Shown: positions 45,325 through 57,511 of the stretch, piece by piece
Numbering within the stretch: position 1 is the first letter of the stretch
Layout of the letters: every line of letters begins with the position of its first letter
Assembly: GCA_963680875.1 (NCBI GenBank)
Contig: OY804577.1
Location: 146,834,196 to 146,898,195, forward strand
From: Bathymodiolus brooksi
Taxonomy: Eukaryota > Mollusca > Bivalvia > Mytilida > Modiolidae
Reading direction: 5' to 3'
DNA length: 64,000 nucleotides
Made by a program: the position numbers and the translations under genes
Notes under the pieces: generated by a model
Seen by the model: only the letters and a program-made list of their open reading frames with translations
Database searches by the model: none
What the model was told of the DNA's origin: nothing

Positions 45325-47286
45325 AGAAATAATTTATGGAAGGGGTAAGTTTGTTGGAGATTTTAATATGGGTACACTATTAAGGAATATGGATTAAATA
45401 TTTACCGTATATGTCCTATTAGAATAGAAATAATTTTTGGAGATTTTAATATGGGTAACATTATCTGTGCAAATTTTATACCTCGCAACGCACAACATTA
45501 GTGGTGATGTGCATTGATTGCATAGGTAGTTATAAATCCAACTACCATACGATCATGACTGTCCCCATATTTAATAATATATATATATTTTCTTTAAGAA
45601 AGAAAGAAAAATTAGGGTTATATTTTTTCTCTGTAAGGGGATGTGATATATTGGTTTTGATATTTTTATTTTGAATTGCTAAGCTTAAAATATTATTGTC
45701 CTTTGTTATATTTTTATATACATTAACAAGAATATTTTGGGGTTACAGCTTTCTCAGGATTGGGATGTGTACACTGGTACATTTGTAGATCTTACTATGA
45801 AACTAACGAAGCTTACGCTTCAGGCCTGGGGCCCCTTATATCCCGGAAACAACTTTTTTAATGAACTAACTTTTCAACAAAATTAATGGAGTTTTTTTTT
45901 AATGTCTTTGTTATTAGAATAAGGCTATTTTAGTAATAGAATCATATGTCAATGGCTTAAAGTACTTAATATTGACCTTAGAATATGCTCCAATTCCAAT
46001 TTCATATGGCCTCAAAATGTCCCTGCAATTAGTAAAATTTCCAAATTTGCACCTGAATCCCAAGCTGTATGGGCTCCTTGACTTAGCCAGAATCTATTCA
46101 TAGCCTACATTTTGGCAGTTGGATCCTCGAATCCTTTGTTGGTGCACAGCTTAATAGTTTGACAGCTCAGTCCTTATGTTAGAACCAATCGGAACCACAA
46201 ACAGACATATGAATTCTTAATTCAGGCTTGTGCATTCAAACACCAAAAATCAAGACTATCACCTGTTTATCCTAATGATCCCTCTCTAGTAATTTAAAGA
46301 ATGAAAAAAAAAAAAATTCTGTGCATTGATGATCCTACAAATTTTTCTTCGTTTTTTGGTACTTTTCGATTATATATTTTTTAGTGTTTAATTTTAAACT
46401 AAAGAATAGATTTATAGGTCAAGTTGTTCTTATAAGTTTGGTCCATTGTTAGCAGGGTGATATTTTTATATGTATACATGTATTTCTGCTGTTTCCTTAG
46501 CCAGCAACTAGTGTTTCAGTTCCCATATTTATTGAGATATTTCTGTTTTCTAGCATAAAATGCTTATAACCCAGTACAGCAATTTTAATAAAAAATCTGA
46601 GATATAGTGGTTAAATTAAAAACAAACAATTATCAGAATCTCCCATGGAACAACACCATTGAAGGAGATACCATCCGTTACTCAGACCTCTTTGCTGGTG
46701 GGAAAGGGATCAATGTTTGGCCCATTGTCAAGGACTCCACCCCAACACCCTGTTCATGGCCCTTTTGACCTTGTTGGTTATTCTTGTTGGCTGCAAAGGG
46801 GCCCACATAATAGTTCAGGGGCCTTAAAATGTAGGTCCTCCACTGGATGTATACCTATTCATTACTTCTATAGATGTTATCTATATACATTTGTACATCT
46901 TTAATTTAGTCAAATGCAACTTTCACAAGATAAAGATTTTTAGTACATTTATTTTACATGTTTTTTAATCTGATATATTTATTATTACATGTACCTGACA
47001 TATTTGTATAATAATTACATCTAAACATTTTGGCATCTTTAAAATAGATTATGATGGGATGAGTCTGAGAGTAGAAAGAGTGTTTCATCATCTGTAAAAC
47101 TTGCAATAATTTGGATTAATAAATGTTTAGAATTTTATATTTTATTAGTTAACTTAAAAAAATTAAGAACATGGGATGGAAATAAGAACATCACAAAAGG
47201 TCCTTAAATACACAAAAAATTATGTACATTTTTGTAGTTGGTACCGGTAGTTGCATGGTGTAACGGTCTTAATGTGATTATAGTTG
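45325..47286. other. No gene confirmed
   Basis: AT-rich sequence with scattered short gene-like words near 46,650-46,850 (for example a plus-strand frame MKEIPSVTQTSLLVGKG), but no family or splice pattern that I can support. Confidence 0.35.
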
Positions 47287-47295
47287 CCCTACTAT

Positions 47296-47335
47296 CCAAA
47301 TTACGTTGTCACAATGCTTTGACAACGTAATTTGG
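47296..47335. repeat. 40-bp palindrome with acgttgtc arms
   Basis: ccaaattacgttgtca and tgacaacgtaatttgg pair perfectly around a short centre. The same arm with ccctacta in front also forms the right terminus at 47,800-47,846 in opposite orientation, so this may be an inner copy of the insertion's end. Confidence 0.8.
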
Positions 47336-47394
47336 CTATACAAGTCCTTTTAGGGTTGAACATTTTTTGTAGTTGTATATAACTATATAGAGAT

Positions 47395-47730
47395 GGTTGT
47401 AGTTGGGTCGTTTATAGGTCTTTAGGTGGTCGTAGTTACATTGTATAAAGGTCCCTAGGTGGTCGTAGTTACGTTGTGTAAAGGTCCCTAGGTGGTTGTA
47501 GTTACGTTGTCTAAAGGACCATATGTGGTTGTAATTACGTCATGTAAAGGTCCTTTGGTGGTTGTAATTACGTCGTATAAAGGTCCTATGATGGTTGGTA
47601 GTTACGTTGTGTAAACGTCCTTAATTAGTTGTATTTACCTCGTATTAAGGTCCTGTGATGGTTGGTGGTTACGTTGTGTAAACGTCCTTACATGGTCATG
47701 GTTGTCGTTTGGTTGTAGAAAGGTCTTTTA
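47395..47730. repeat. 33-bp degenerate tandem repeat, ~10 copies
   Basis: Units like aaaggtccctaggtggtcgt followed by agttacgttgtgt, at 47,447, 47,480, 47,513 and onward, with growing divergence. As at the left end of the insertion, every unit contains a tacgt word. Confidence 0.8.
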
Positions 47731-47846
47731 CTACGTAGTACCACAACGTAGTAGTTACGCTTAGGGGAGTCTACAAATCGGCGTAGTTAAAACGTAAAAT
47801 TCTTACGTTGTCACTACGTTTTGACAACGTAATTTGGCTAGTAGGG

Positions 47847-49094
47847 TTGGACATCGGTGCCATGCAAGATAATGGAGCATATTATTTTTAAGCATATCAT
47901 GGAACATCTGGAAACTCACAATATATTAGCCGATTTCCAACATGGCTTTCGTGAAAAAAGATCTTTGCCAAACACAGTTAATAATCACAGTCGAAGAAAT
48001 CAGCAGATACTTGGATAACAAGCAACAGATGGATCAAGGCTTTTGACACTGTGCCTCACACCAGACTCCTCCGGAAATTATACCACTGCGGAGTGAGAGG
48101 TAATATGCATGGGTGGCTGGAATCTTGGTTAGCAACAAGAGAACAAAAAGTCTTGGTGGATGGAGAGGAGTCAAGATCAGTCAAAGTTAAATCTGGAGTA
48201 CCACAGGGGACGGTATTGGAACCATTAATGTTCTTATTATATATTAACGACATCGGAGAAAATATAGGATCATCAGTAAGACTATTCGCTGATGACAGCC
48301 TCATTTACATGGCAGTATCATCTAGGAACGATTGTCAACGACTCCAAGACTATCTCACCATCATGGTCAACTGGAGAAAGAAATGGCAGATGATCTTCAA
48401 TCCATCGAAATGTTACACCCAATAACTAAAGGGAAGCAACCAGTCATATACCCGTACCACATGGAAGGACAAGTGCTTGAATCAGTAAAACAACAACCCT
48501 TATCTTGATGTTGAACTGTCCAGCACTCTATCATGGGATACTCATATTGGCACTATCCTCACAAAGGCCAACATATCTTTGGGATTTATACGGCGAACTT
48601 TAGGCAGATGTCTCACAAATATCAAGCGACAAGCCTACCTCAGCCTTGTAAGACCGCACCTTGAGTACGCCAGTAGTGTATGGGATCCGCGCCTACAAAA
48701 ATACATATACCAAATAGAAATGGTACAAAGAAGGGCAGCGCGGTTTATCAAGCACGAATATTCAAGAGATCCTGGGATAGTAACATAAATCCTGCAAGAA
48801 CTGGAACTTCAAGCACTCCAAGAAAGGCGCAAAACATCACGCCTGCTAGTCTTCCACACAATAATCCACCAGAAGGTAGCCATACCATTACCACCATATT
48901 TACAAAAACCTACTAGAACGACTCGACAATACCATCCAAGAATATTCGTAAGGATAGGATCAACTGGCGATCAGCGGAAGCACAGCTTCTTTGTAATAAC
49001 CATCAAAGACTGGAATGATCTTCCACCGGACATTCTAGGAATTGATGACTATGAGGCATTCAAGACCAGCCTCATAGTCCACAGAAGCCAGTAA
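47847..49094 (+). pseudogene. LINE reverse transcriptase, 3' half, broken
   Basis: Continues the RT from 39,179: TSVPCKIMEHIIFKHIMEHL, NILADFQHGFRE, KAFDTVPHTRLLRKL, GVPQGTVLEPLMFLLYINDI and FADDSLIYM (catalytic Asp pair present), then ISLGFIRRTLGRCLTNIKRQ, LVRPHLEYASSVWDP and the C-terminal DWNDLPPDILGIDDYEAFKT, stopping near 49,094. Frameshifts at about 47,965, 48,035, 48,420 and 48,780 and a short deletion before KAFD disable it. Motifs fit the Jockey/CR1 group of non-LTR retrotransposons. Confidence 0.92.
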
Positions 49095-49377
49095 AATCTC
49101 TCGAATGATTTTAAACTGCACATGTACATATGTTTTTAATGAGCACATGATGGATGACGTCCAGTATTATACATTTGTGTGATGAGTCAGACGACTCTTT
49201 ACGAATTACCAGTGTAGAAGTAGAAGTACATGTAATTACATGTATAAAGAATATCCGAATATCCGTAAAAGTTACACAAAAAGAGTTTGAAGATACCAAA
49301 GGGGCAATCAGAATCCGTATATCGAAGAAGAACAGACAACACAATGGTCAAAAGAAAAAGTACAAAAGGACACAACT

Positions 49378-49510
49378 CGTTTTCTCCGGTTTCTCCCACC
49401 AATAAAAATGACCGCCACGATATAACCAAGGATTTATAGTCCTACTATATAAATCCTTGATATAACTGAAATATTGTTGAAAATGGCGATTAACACCATA
49501 AACCAACCAA
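49378..49510 (+). mobile_element. SINE fragment interrupted by a 32-bp palindromic insertion
   Basis: ttttctccggtttctcccac, aaaatgaccgccacgata and, after the interruption, ataactgaaatattgttgaa and aaaccaaccaaccaac match the SINE 3' half. The interruption is a 32-bp near-palindrome with an 8-bp direct duplication. Confidence 0.85.
49427..49458. mobile_element. Minimal 32-bp TIR insertion with 8-bp duplication
   Basis: caaggatttata and tataaatcctt form the ends, with only gtcctacta-type bases between. gatataac stands on both sides (49,419-49,426 and 49,459-49,466). Excision of 40 bases restores the SINE word gatataactgaaatattg. An 8-bp duplication suggests hAT mobilisation (inference). Confidence 0.75.
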
Positions 49511-50043
49511 CCAACAATTAACAAGAATGGCGAAAATATTTTTTTGGTGAAGCCAAGCAAGCATATGTCGATCAAAAACTCACTATAGAGCTTGTGTTGT
49601 GAATGTGTTGTTTTGACATGCCAACTTAGGGACCGACCATTTAACTTGCAGGGAGGGTTAGGGTTTTATTGTTTCGTTCAGAAAATTTTTTTCGGACAAC
49701 ACGAGAGTTAGAATATTTTTTTTGGCCGCGCAAAGCGCGATTTTTTTTCCAAAATTCAACATTACGTTATATGACAAACACTCTGAATCAGATTATTTTT
49801 TTTTTCCTCCACCAAAATCAGAATTATTTTTTCAGCAACATTGGGAATCAGAATATTTTTTTAGAAAAAACCCAACAGGGTCAGAAACAACTTGCCTACC
49901 GACTTAGAGATAGCATAAAAAATCCCTAACTCAATACTTTTGTCCACGTGCACCTTGGCTGCGGTTAAAGCTCCAGCCTAGAGGCTGTTAAAGCTCCAGT
50001 CTACAGGCTGGACTGGCTAAAAAGCTTAGGTTAGTTGACTCTT
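49511..50043. other. No gene seen
   Basis: Contains T-runs and words gaaaattttttt / gaatattttttt repeated between 49,680 and 49,870 and a duplicated ttaaagctccag (49,965-49,998). It might be a transposon remnant, but ends are not clear. Confidence 0.35.
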
Positions 50044-50138
50044 GTTGACTGATTTTGTCTGTTTATATAATTATGAGTTTTGACTTTCCCTTTGTAAGAT
50101 TGTTCGGAGTTCGGTAATTTTGTTATTACTCTTATTTA
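50044..50138 (+). repeat. Macro-satellite spacer, truncated copy
   Basis: Last ~95 bases of the 345-bp spacer, from ttgactgattttgtctg to ttattactcttattta. The left part is missing, so the macro-satellite starts inside a spacer here. Confidence 0.85.
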
Positions 50139-51510
50139 GTATATAAGGCTTGGTAGAATGTGAAGTGTTATGACTGTAACAGTTTTAATCCGTCTGTTTT
50201 ACCGGGTTTGGGTTAGTATAGGGCTCTGTAGAATGTGAAGTATTAGGACTGTAACAGTTTTAATTCGTCTGTTTTACCGGGTTAGGGTTAGCATAGGGCT
50301 CTGGAGAATGTGAAGTATTATGACTGTAACAGTTTTAATCCGTCTGTTTTACCGGGTTAGGGTTAGTATAGGGCTCTGGATAATGTGAAGTATTAGGACT
50401 GTAACAGTTTTAATCCGTCTGTTTTACCGGGTTAGAGATAGAATATAAGGTTCTGTAGAATGTGAAGTATTAGGACGGTAACAGTTTTAATCCGTCTGTT
50501 TTACCAGGTTAGGGTTAGTATATAAGGCTCTGTAGAATGTGAAGTATTAGGACTGTAACAGTTTTAATCCGTCTGTTTTACCAGGTTAGGGTTAGTATAT
50601 AAGACTATGTAGAATGTGAAGTATTAGGACTGTAACAGTTTTAATCCGTCTGTTTTACCGGGTTAGAGTTAGTATATAAGGCTCTGTAGAATGTGAAGTA
50701 TTAGGACTGTAACAGTTTTAATCCGTGTGTTTTACCAGGTTAGGGTTAGTATATAAGGCTCTGTAGAATGTGAAGTATTAGGACTGTATCAGTTTTAATC
50801 CGTCTGTTTTACCAGGTTAGGGTTAGTGTATAAGGCTCTGGAGAATGTGAAGTATTAGGACTGTATCAGTTTTAATCCGGCTGTTTTACCGGGTTAGAGA
50901 TAGAATATAAGGTTCTGTAGAATGTGAAGTATTAGGACGGTAACAGTTTTAATCCGTCTGTTTTACCAGGTTAGGGTTAGTATATAAGGCTCTGTAGAAT
51001 GTGAAGTATTAGGACTGTAACAGTTTTAATCCGTCTGTTTTACCAGGTTAGGGTTAATATATAAGACTATGTAGAATGTGAAGTATTAGGACTGTAACAG
51101 TTTTAATCCGTCTGTTTTACCGGGTTAGAGTTAGTATATAAGGCTCTGTAGAATGTGAAGTATTAGGACTGTAACAGTTTTAATCCGTCTGTTTTACCAG
51201 GTTAGGGTTAGTATATAAAGCTCTGTAGAATGTGAAGTATTAGGACTGTATCAGTTTTAATCCGTCTGTTTTACCAGGTTAGGGTTAGTGTATAAGGCTC
51301 TGGAGAATGTGAAGTATTAGGACTGTATCAGTTTTAATCCGTCTGTTTTACCAGGTTAGGGTTAGTATAAGGCTCTGTAGAATGTGAAGTATTAGGACTG
51401 TATCAGTTTTAATCCGTCTGTTTTACCAGGTTAGGGTTAGTATATAAGGCTCTGGAGAATGTGAAGTATTAGGACTGTAACAGTTTTAATTCGTCTGTTT
51501 TACTAGGTTA
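50139..51510 (+). repeat. 77-bp satellite, block 1 (~18 copies)
   Basis: Unit gtatataaggctctgtagaa, tgtgaagtattaggactgta, acagttttaatccgtctgtt, ttaccaggttagggtta, 75-77 bp. A six-monomer segment (462 bp) marked by gttagagatagaatataagg is duplicated at 50,431 and 50,893. Many units contain gggttagggttag, two telomere-like hexamers. Confidence 0.92.
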
Positions 51511-51857
51511 GTATTTATTTTTATCAATGTGTGACGTAAAAGTGTCTTTGACATTTACTTCACTGAAGTTGGTACTGCTTTGACAACTATTTTACTTATT
51601 TTGTTCCAGTATTGTTATAAATACTGTTATAGTGACAGCCGGAACCTTTGAGCCGTAATGAAAGCGGGAGGTTTGCCGCTTTAAAATCTGATTCAACCCA
51701 CAATTTCTTTAGAAATGCCTGTACCAAGTCAGGGTCATTACGGTTTTCACAGTTTTCCGGTTGTTGACTGATTTTGTCTGTTTATATAATTATGAGTTTT
51801 GACTTTCCCTTTGTAAGATTGTTCGGAGTTCGGTAATTTTGTTATTACTCTTATTTA
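51511..51857 (+). repeat. Macro-satellite spacer, full copy 1 (347 bp)
   Basis: Non-repetitive block with tgtgacgtaaaagtgtcttt, cagccggaacctttgagccg, gaaagcgggaggtttgccgc, atgcctgtaccaagtcaggg and gttcggagttcggtaatttt. I recall similar words (atgcctgtaccaagtcagg preceded by ttgccgct) from abundant bivalve repeats, but cannot verify. Stops occur in all frames. Confidence 0.85.
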
Positions 51858-53964
51858 GTATATAAGGCTTGGTAGAATGTGAAGTGTTATGACTGTAACA
51901 GTTTTAATCCGTCTGTTTTACCGGGTTTGGGTTAGAATAGGGCTCTGTAGAATGTGAAGTATTAGGACTGTAGCAGTTTCAATTCGTCTGTTTTACCGGG
52001 TTAGGGTTAGAATAAGGCTCTGTAGAATATGAAGTATTAGGACTGTAACAGTTTTAATCCGTCTGTTTTACCGGGTTAGGGTTAGTATATAAGGCTCTGT
52101 AGAATGTGAAGTGTTATGACTGTAACAGTTTTAATCCGTCTGTTTTTCCGGGATAGGGTTAGTATAGGACTCTGGAGAAAGTGAAGTATTATGACTGTAA
52201 CAGTTTTAATCCGTCTGTTCTACCGGGTTAGGGTTAGTATAAGGCTCTGTAGAATATGAAGTATTAGAACTGTAACAGTTTTAATCCGTCTGTTTTACCG
52301 GGTTAGGGTTGGTATAGGGCTCTGGTAATGTGAAGTATTAGGACTGTAACAGTTTTAATCCGTCTGTTTTACCGGGTTAGGGTTAGTATATAAGGCTCTG
52401 TAGAATGTGAAGTATTAGGATTGTAGCAGTTTTAATCCGTCTGTTTTACCGGGTTAGAGTTAGTATAAGGCTCTGTAGAATATGAAGAATTAGGACTGTA
52501 ACAGTTTTAATCCGTCTGTTTTACTAGGTTAGAGTTAGTATAAGGCTCTGTAGAATGTGAAGTATTAGGACTGTAACAGTTTTAATCCGTCTGTTTTACC
52601 GGGTTAGGGTTAGTATATAAGACTATGTAGAATGTGAAGTATTAGGACTGTAGCAGTTTTAATCCGTCTGTTTTACCGGGTTAGAGTTAGTATAAGGCTC
52701 TGTAGAATATGAAGTATTAGGACTGTAACAGTTTTAATTCGTCTGATTTTCCAGGTTAGGGTTAGTATAAGGTTCTGTAGAATGTGAAGTATTAGGACTG
52801 TAACAGTTTTAATTCGTCTGTTTTACTAGGTTAGAGTTAGTATAAGGCTCTGTAGAATATGAAGTATTAGGACTGTAACAGTTTTAATCCGTCTGTTTTA
52901 CCAGGTTAGGGTTAATATAAGGCTCTGTAGAATGTGAAGTATTATGACTGTAACAGTTTTAATCCGTCTGTTTTACCGGGTTAGGGTTAGTATAAGGCTC
53001 TGTAGAATTGGAAGTATTAGGACTGTAACAGTTTTAATCCGTGTGTTTTACCAGGTTAGGGTTAGTATATAAGGCTCTGGAGAATGTGAAGTATTGTGAC
53101 TGTAAAAGTTTTAATCCGTCTCTTTTACCGGGTTAGGATTAGTATAGGGATCTGTAGAATGTGAAGTATTATGACTGTAACAGTTTTAATCCGTCTCTTT
53201 TACCGGGTTAGGATTAGTATAGGGATCTGTAGAATGTGAAGTATTAGGACTGTAACAGTTTTAATCCGTCTGTTTTACCAGGTTAGGGTTAGTATATAAG
53301 GTTCTGTAGAATGTGAAGTATTAGGACTATAAAAGTTTTATTTCGTCTGTTTTACCAGGTTAGGGTTAGTATATAAGGCTCTGTAGAATGTGAAGTATCA
53401 GGACTGTAACAGTTTTAATTCGTCTGTTTTACCAGGTTAGGGTTGGTATAAGGCTCTAGAATGTGAAGTATTAGGACTGTAACAGTTTTAGTCCGTCTGT
53501 TTTACCAGATTAGGTTTAGTATATAAGGCTCTGTAGAATGTGAAGTATTAGGACTGTAACAGTTTCAATCCGTCTGTTTTACCAGGTTAGGGTTAGTATA
53601 AGGCTCTGTAGAATGTGAAGTATTAGGACTGTAACAGTTTTAATACGTCTGTTTTACTAAGTTAGAGTTAGTATAAGGCTCTGTAGAATGTGAAGTATTA
53701 GGACTGTAACAGTTTTAATTCGTCTGTTTTACCAGGTTAGGGTTAGTATATAAGGCTCTGGAGAATGTGAAGTATTAGGACTGTATCAGTTTTAATTCGT
53801 CTGTTTTACCGGGTTAGGGTTAGTATAAGGCTCTGTAGAATATGAAGTATTAGGACTGTATCAGTTTTAATTCGTCTGTTTTACCAGGTTAGGGTTAGTA
53901 TATAAGGCTCTGGTGAAAGTGAAGTATTAGGACTAACAGTTTTAATCCGTCTGTTTTAGGGTTA
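51858..53964 (+). repeat. 77-bp satellite, block 2 (~28 copies)
   Basis: Same monomer as block 1, starting with the same first unit gtatataaggcttggtagaa and tgtgaagtgttatgactgta that opens every block. Shorter monomers (gtataagg for gtatataagg) are common. Confidence 0.9.
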
Positions 53965-54310
53965 GTATTTTTTTTTATCAATGTGTGACGTAAAAGTGTC
54001 TTTGACATTTACTTCACTGGAGTTGGTACTGCTTTGACAACTAATTCCCTTATTTTGTTCCAGTATTGTTTTAAATACTGTTATAGTGACAGCCGGAACC
54101 TTTGAGCCGTAATGAAAGCGGGAGGTTTGCCGCTTTGAAATCTGATTCAACCCACAATTTCTTTAGAAATGCCTGTACCAAGTCAGGGTCATTACGGTTT
54201 TCATAGTTTTCCGGTTGATGACTGATTTTGTCTTTTATATAATTATGAGTTTTGACTTTCCCTTTGTAAGATTGTTCGGAGTTCGGTAATTTTGTTATTA
54301 CTCTTATTTA
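53965..54310 (+). repeat. Macro-satellite spacer, full copy 2 (346 bp)
   Basis: Near-identical to 51,511-51,857 with scattered substitutions and a short deletion in gattttgtct(gt)ttatata. Confidence 0.88.
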
Positions 54311-57167
54311 GTATATAAGGCTTGGTAGAATGTGAAGTGTTATGACTGTAACAGTTTTAATTCGTCTGTTTTACCGGGTTTGGGTTAGTATAGGGCTCTG
54401 TAGAATGTGAAGTATTAGGACTGTAGCAGTTTCAATCCATCTGTTTTACCGGGTTAGGGTTAGAATAAGGCTCTGTAGAATATGAAGTATTAGGACTGTA
54501 ACAGTTTTAATCCGTCTGTTTTACCGGGTTAGGGTTAGTATATAAGGCTCTGTAGAATGTGAAGTGTTATGACTGTAACAGTTTTAATCCGTCTGTTTTA
54601 CCGGGTTAGGGTTAGAATAAGGCTCTGTAGAATATGAAGTATTAGGACTGGAACAGTTTTAATCCGTCTGTTTTACCGGGTTAGGGTTAGTATAAGGCTA
54701 TGTAGAATGTGAAGTATTAGGACTGTAACAGTTTTAATCCATCAGTTTTACCGGGTTAGGGTTAGTATAAGGCTCTTTAGTACATGAAGTATTAGGACTG
54801 TAACAGTTTTAATCCGTCTGTTTACCGGGTTAGGGTTAGCATAAGACTCTGTAGAATGTGAAGTATTAGGACTGTAGCAGTTTTAATCCATCTGTTTTAC
54901 CGTGTTAGTGTTAGGATAAGGCTCTATAGAATGTGAAGTATTAGGACTGTAACAGTTTTAATCCGTCTGCTTTACCCGGTTAGGGTTAGTATAAGGCTCT
55001 GTAGAATGTGAAGTATTAGGATTGTAACAGTTTTAATCCGTCTGTTTTACCGGGTTAGGGTTAGTATAAGGCTCTGTAGAACGTGAAGTATTAGGACTGT
55101 AACAGTTTTAATCCGTCTGTTTTACCGGGTTAGGGTTAGGATAAGACTATGTAGAATGTGAAGTATTACGACTGTAGCAGTTTTAATCCGTCTGTTTTAC
55201 CGGGTTAGAGTTAGGATAAGACTATGTAGAATGTGAAGTATTAGGCCTGCAACAGTTTTAATCAGTCTGTTTTACCGGATTAGGGTTAGGATAAGGCTCT
55301 ATAGAATGTGAAGTATTAGTACTGTAACAGTTTTAATCTGTCTGTTTTATCGGGTGTGGATTAGTATAAGGCTCTGTAGAATGTGAAGTATTAGGACTGT
55401 AACAGTTTTAATCCGTCTGCTTTACCCGGTTAGGGTTAGTATAAGGCTCTGTAGAATGTGAAGTATTAGGATTGTAACAGTTTTAATCCGTCTGTTTTAC
55501 CGGGTTAGGGTTAGGATAAGGCTCTGTAGAATGTGAAGTATTAGGACTGTAACAGTTTTAATCCGTCTGTTTTACCAGATTAGGGATGTTATACGACTCT
55601 GAAGAATGTGGAATATTAGGACTGTAACTGTTTTAATCCGTCTGTTTTATCGAGTTAGGGTTAGGATAAGGCTCTGTAGAATGTGAAGTATTACGACTGT
55701 AACAGTTTTAATCTGTCTGTTTTACCGGGTTAGGGTTAGGATAAGACTATGTAGAATGTGAAGTATTACGACTGTAGCAGTTTTAATCCGTCTGTTTTAC
55801 CGGGTTAGAGTTAGGATAAGACTATGTAGAATGTGAAGTATTAGGCCTGCAACAGTTTTAATCAGTCTGTTTTACCGGATTAGGGTTAGGATAAGGCTCT
55901 ATAGAATGTGAAGTATTAGTACTGTAAAAGTTTTAATCTGTCTGTTTTATCGGGTGTGGATTAGTATAAGGCTCTGTAGAATGTGAAGTATTAGGACTGT
56001 AACAGTTTTAATCCGTCTGCTTTACCCGGTTAGGGTTAGTATAAGGCTCTGTAGAATGTGAAGTATTAGGATTGTAACAGTTTTAATCCGTCTGTTTTAC
56101 CGGGTTAGGGTTAGGATAAGGCTCTGTAGAATGTGAAGTATTAGGACTGTAACAGTTTTAATCCGTCTGTTTTACCAGATTAGGGATGTTATACGACTCT
56201 GAAGAATGTGGAATATTAGGACTGTAACTGTTTTAATCCGTCTGTTTTATCGAGTTAGGGTTAGGATAAGGCTCTGTAGAATGTGAAGTATTACGACTGT
56301 AACAGTTTTAATCTGTCTCTTTTACCAGGTTAGTGTTAGTATATAAGGCTCTGTAGAATGTGAAGTATCAGGACTGTAACAGTTTTAATCCGTCTGTTTT
56401 ATCAGGTTAGGGTTGGCATAAGGCTCTGTAGAATGTGAAGTATTAGGACTGTAATAGTTTTAGTCCGTCTGTTTTACCAGATTAGGGTTAGTATATAAGG
56501 CCCTGTAATATGTGAAGTATTAGGACTGTAACAGTTTCAATCCGTCTGTTTTACCAGGTTAGGGTTAGTATGAGGGTCTGTAGAATGTGAAGTATCAGTA
56601 CTGTAACAGTTTTAATCCGTCTGTTTTACCGTGTTAGGGTTAGTATATAAGGCTCTGGAGAATGTGAAGTATTAGGACTGTAACAGTTTTAATCCGTCGG
56701 TTTTACTAGGTTAGAGTTAGTATAAGGCTCTGTAGAATGTGAAGTATTAGGACTGTAATAGTTTTAATTCGTCTGTTTTACCAGGTTAGGGTTAGTTTAT
56801 AAGACTATGTAGAATGTGAAGTATTAGGACTGTAACAGTTTTAATCCGTTTGTTTTACTAGGTTAGAGTTAGTATAAGGCTCTGTAGAATGTGAAGTATT
56901 AGGACTGTAACAGTTTTAATACGTCTGTTTTACTAGGTTAGAGTTAGTATAAGGCTCTGTAGAATGTGAAGTATTAGGACTATAACAGTTTTAATTCGTC
57001 TGTTTTACCAGGTTAGGGTTAGTTTTTAAGGCTCTGGAGAATGTGAAGTATTAGGACTGTATCAGTTTTAATCCGTCTGTTTTACCAGGTTAGGGTTAGT
57101 ATATAAGGCTCTGGTGAATGTGAAGTATTATGACTGTAACAGTTTTAATCCGTCTGTTTGAGGGTTA
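54311..57167 (+). repeat. 77-bp satellite, block 3 (~38 copies) with a 600-bp duplication
   Basis: Same monomer. The stretch from about 55,130 to 55,729 is repeated at 55,730-56,329 at a shift of exactly 600 bases with only a few differences (for example gtaacag to gtaaaag near 55,926), a recent eight-monomer duplication. Confidence 0.9.
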
Positions 57168-57511
57168 GTATTTTTTTTATCAATGTGTGACCTAAAAGTG
57201 TCTTTGACATTTACTTCACTGAAGTTGGTACTGCTTTGACAACTATTTCACTTATTTTGTTCCAGTATTGTTTTAAATACTGTTATAGTGACAGCCGGAA
57301 CTTTGAGCCGTAATGAAAGCGGGAGGTTTGGCGCTTTAAAATATGATTCAACCCACCATTTCTTTAAAAATGCCTGTACCAAGTCAGGGTCATTACGGTT
57401 TTCATAGTTTTCCGGTTGTTGACTGATTTTGTCTTTTATATAATTATGAGTTTTGACTTTCCCTTTGTAAGATTGTTCGGAGTTCGGTAATTTTGTTATT
57501 ACTCTTATTTA
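57168..57511 (+). repeat. Macro-satellite spacer, full copy 3 (344 bp)
   Basis: Third complete spacer; shares the short ttttgtcttttatata form with copy 2, so these two are closest. Confidence 0.88.

Larger units (their letters stand above)
39180..47846. mobile_element. 8,667-bp insertion that splits the LINE
   Basis: Left end cccagctagcacactacgt and right end, reverse complemented, ccctactagccaaattacgt. TT stands on both sides (39,178-39,179 and 47,847-47,848). Without the insert the LINE reads ccagtctct-tggacatcgg in one frame (PVSWTSVPC). The ends have short tandem arrays rich in acgtt words and a 40-bp palindrome. No transposase is visible; the interior contains other elements and gene fragments. 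It could be one large element or a composite of two related ends. Confidence 0.6.

Noticed and set aside
46659..46904. Possible exon around MKEIPSVTQTSLLVGKG
   Set aside because: Looks somewhat gene-like, but I could not find a family, consistent frame or convincing splice sites.
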